Of a stretch of 25,449 bases of DNA, positions 24,889-25,449 are shown piece after piece. Every line of letters starts with the position of its first letter. The first letter of the stretch is position 1. The notes under the pieces were generated by a model, which searched no databases, was not told where the DNA came from, and was given only the letters and a program-made list of their open reading frames with translations. The stretch lies in NCBI GenBank assembly GCA_035403355.1, contig DAONFA010000033.1:1-25449 (forward strand). Direction: 5' to 3'. Both the position numbers and the translations under genes were made by a program. The stretch is from Candidatus Cloacimonas sp. (GTDB lineage Bacteria > Cloacimonadota > Cloacimonadia > Cloacimonadales > Cloacimonadaceae).

Positions 24889-24932
24889 CTCCCGTATCTT
24901 TCCCATATCGCGATATGGGCACGATACGGGAA
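24889..24932. repeat. Nested double palindrome centred on CCCATATCGCGATATGGG
   Basis: The inner palindrome CCCATATCG/CGATATGGG (24902-24919) is perfect over 18 bp. It is enclosed after 3-nt spacers by outer arms CCCGTATC (24891-24898) and GATACGGG (24923-24930), extendable by TC/GA-type pairs with one mismatch. The pattern suits either a protein-binding site for a dimer pair or a strong cruciform. It lies about 160 nt upstream of the four-gene - strand operon. Confidence 0.85.
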
Positions 24933-24972
24933 TCTCATCCGCAGCATAACGCAAAAAAACAGGTTCTTGTTT

Positions 24973-25179
24973 GTTTTGACTCTAAACCGATTCTTCTGTG
25001 GTTTGCAACGAGATGCAGAGGTAACAGGAAATTTTATTCTCTGCTTTTAACTGTCAAAGCTGTGAGCGTTTTGACTCTAAACCGATTCTTCTGTGGTTTG
25101 CAACGAGATGCAGAGGTAACAGGAAATTTTGTTCTCTACCTTTAACTAACAAAGCTGAAGCTCGGTTTAGAGTTAAAAC
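24973..25179 (+). repeat. 95-bp direct repeat pair closed by an inverted copy of its first 18 bp
   Basis: Copy 1 starts at 24973 and copy 2 at 25068, both opening GTTTTGACTCTAAACCGA and nearly identical for about 80 bp. Positions 25162-25179 read TCGGTTTAGAGTTAAAAC, the reverse complement of that opening with one mismatch. A third copy begins at 25432 and is cut by the window end. The unit 25068-25179 is thus bounded by 18-bp terminal inverted repeats, as in a small non-autonomous mobile element. Confidence 0.88.
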
Positions 25180-25213
25180 AAAAATTCGCTCCGAAACAAC
25201 AATTTCTGAGCAA

Positions 25214-25281
25214 TTCCAACCTAACTCTGAAAATGTGAAAAAGGACATTCTTTCACAATTGTAGAATTTGAGGGGTTGGAA
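25214..25281. repeat. Two-layer hairpin
   Basis: Outer arms TTCCAACC (25214-25221) and GGTTGGAA (25274-25281) are perfectly complementary. Between them TGTGAAA (25234-25240) pairs with TTTCACA (25251-25257) around a 10-nt loop. Confidence 0.6.
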
Positions 25282-25307
25282 AAGCGAGGTTGCCTGTGCG
25301 CAGAATT

Positions 25308-25425
25308 CTTGTTTTAACTCACAATTTTGAAGTTTGAAGACCAGTAATAATCTGGTTGTAAGTGTTTACAATTTATGGTTTGTGGATACAGAGTTGGCAG
25401 TGGCAAAATTGTAAGTCAAAACAAG
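25308..25425. repeat. Branched inverted repeat resembling a three-way junction
   Basis: Outer arms of 22 bp (25308-25329 and 25404-25425) pair at 20 positions. Inside are two hairpins side by side: ACCAG/CTGGT (25340-25344, 25352-25356; 7-nt loop) and TTGTAA/TTACAA (25356-25361, 25366-25371; GTGT loop). The outer arms contain a diverged form of the GTTTTGACT core of the neighbouring direct repeats. Confidence 0.7.
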
Positions 25426-25440
25426 CTGTTTGTTTTGACT
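25414..25440. repeat. 11-bp perfect hairpin at the right edge
   Basis: AGTCAAAACAA (25414-25424) and TTGTTTTGACT (25430-25440) around loop GCTGT. The right arm is also the start of the third copy of the long repeat; 25427-25449 matches 24968-24990 exactly (23 bp). Confidence 0.85.
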
Positions 25441-25449
25441 CTAAACCGA

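Larger units (their letters stand above)
24735..25449. other. 715-nt non-coding block with dense nested repeats
   Basis: No credible gene. Open frames here cross the 95-bp repeat in two different reading frames (95 is not a multiple of 3) or lack ribosome sites. The block holds a nested palindrome (24889-24932), two long direct repeats with an inverted end (24973-25179), a two-layer hairpin (25214-25281), a branched inverted repeat (25308-25425) and an 11-bp hairpin (25414-25440) leading into another copy of the repeat start at the window edge. Confidence 0.75.

Noticed and set aside
24885..25145. An 86-codon + strand frame across the long repeat
   Set aside because: It crosses the two 95-bp copies in different frames because 95 is not a multiple of 3, so the same DNA yields different peptides. 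No ribosome site was found.
24973..25449. A CRISPR array or diversity-generating repeat pair
   Set aside because: The spacing (95 and 364 nt) is irregular and too long for CRISPR, the differences between copies are not biased to adenines as in diversity-generating elements, and no cas or reverse-transcriptase gene is in view.

Overview
The window is AT-rich bacterial DNA that most likely comes from an uncultured didermic member of the FCB group, with Cloacimonadota (the Cloacimonas type) as the best guess. The evidence is a secreted beta-propeller with a C-terminal Por/T9SS-type sorting domain, a PorV/UPF0164-like outer-membrane protein, a LolC/LolD/TamB envelope cluster, several TTG and GTG starts with good Shine-Dalgarno sequences, and many short non-coding hairpins between genes. 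This assignment is inferred from gene content and style. No rRNA or marker phylogeny was available.

Layout. Positions 1-55 are the 3' part of a tRNA-Val(UAC). Positions 103-14295 hold ten genes on the + strand, mostly tightly spaced or overlapping: an NAD-dependent epimerase, a secreted beta-barrel-like protein, a TatD nuclease, a PorV-like outer-membrane protein, a RecJ-type DHH exonuclease, a CTP-dependent polyprenol/dolichol-kinase-like membrane protein, a GT2 polyprenyl-phosphate glycosyltransferase, a LolC/E-type permease, the LolD ATPase and a very large TamB-like protein. A 460-nt gap with an iteron-like stem-loop leads to a membrane-anchored protein that looks like a pilin without its processing site. 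Next comes a 570-nt gap between convergent genes, full of repeats. On the - strand follow a deoxyhypusine-synthase-like protein overlapping queH, an acyl-CoA dehydrogenase and the T9SS-exported propeller. A small acidic + strand protein (20137-20463) is followed by an array of four hairpins. A four-gene - strand operon of secreted proteins and lipoproteins (24731 back to 20722, LPP20/FlgT-like) comes next. The last 715 nt carry no credible gene, but are packed with nested palindromes, a 95-bp direct repeat and a three-way-junction-like inverted repeat.

How the genes fit together. Most of the window serves the cell envelope. LolC/D would release lipoproteins from the inner membrane, and TamB would help build the outer membrane that holds the PorV-like and barrel proteins. 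The polyprenol-kinase-like protein could supply the lipid phosphate used by the neighbouring glycosyltransferase. The LPP20-like operon would place a set of lipoproteins and periplasmic proteins of unknown role. Housekeeping functions (TatD, RecJ, QueH, acyl-CoA dehydrogenase) are interspersed.

The least explained signals are (i) the right-hand non-coding block 24889-25449, (ii) a family of 20-nt hairpins with compensating stem changes found in both convergent intergenic gaps, (iii) the deoxyhypusine-synthase-like protein, which appears to lack the catalytic lysine, and (iv) the four-gene secreted operon.
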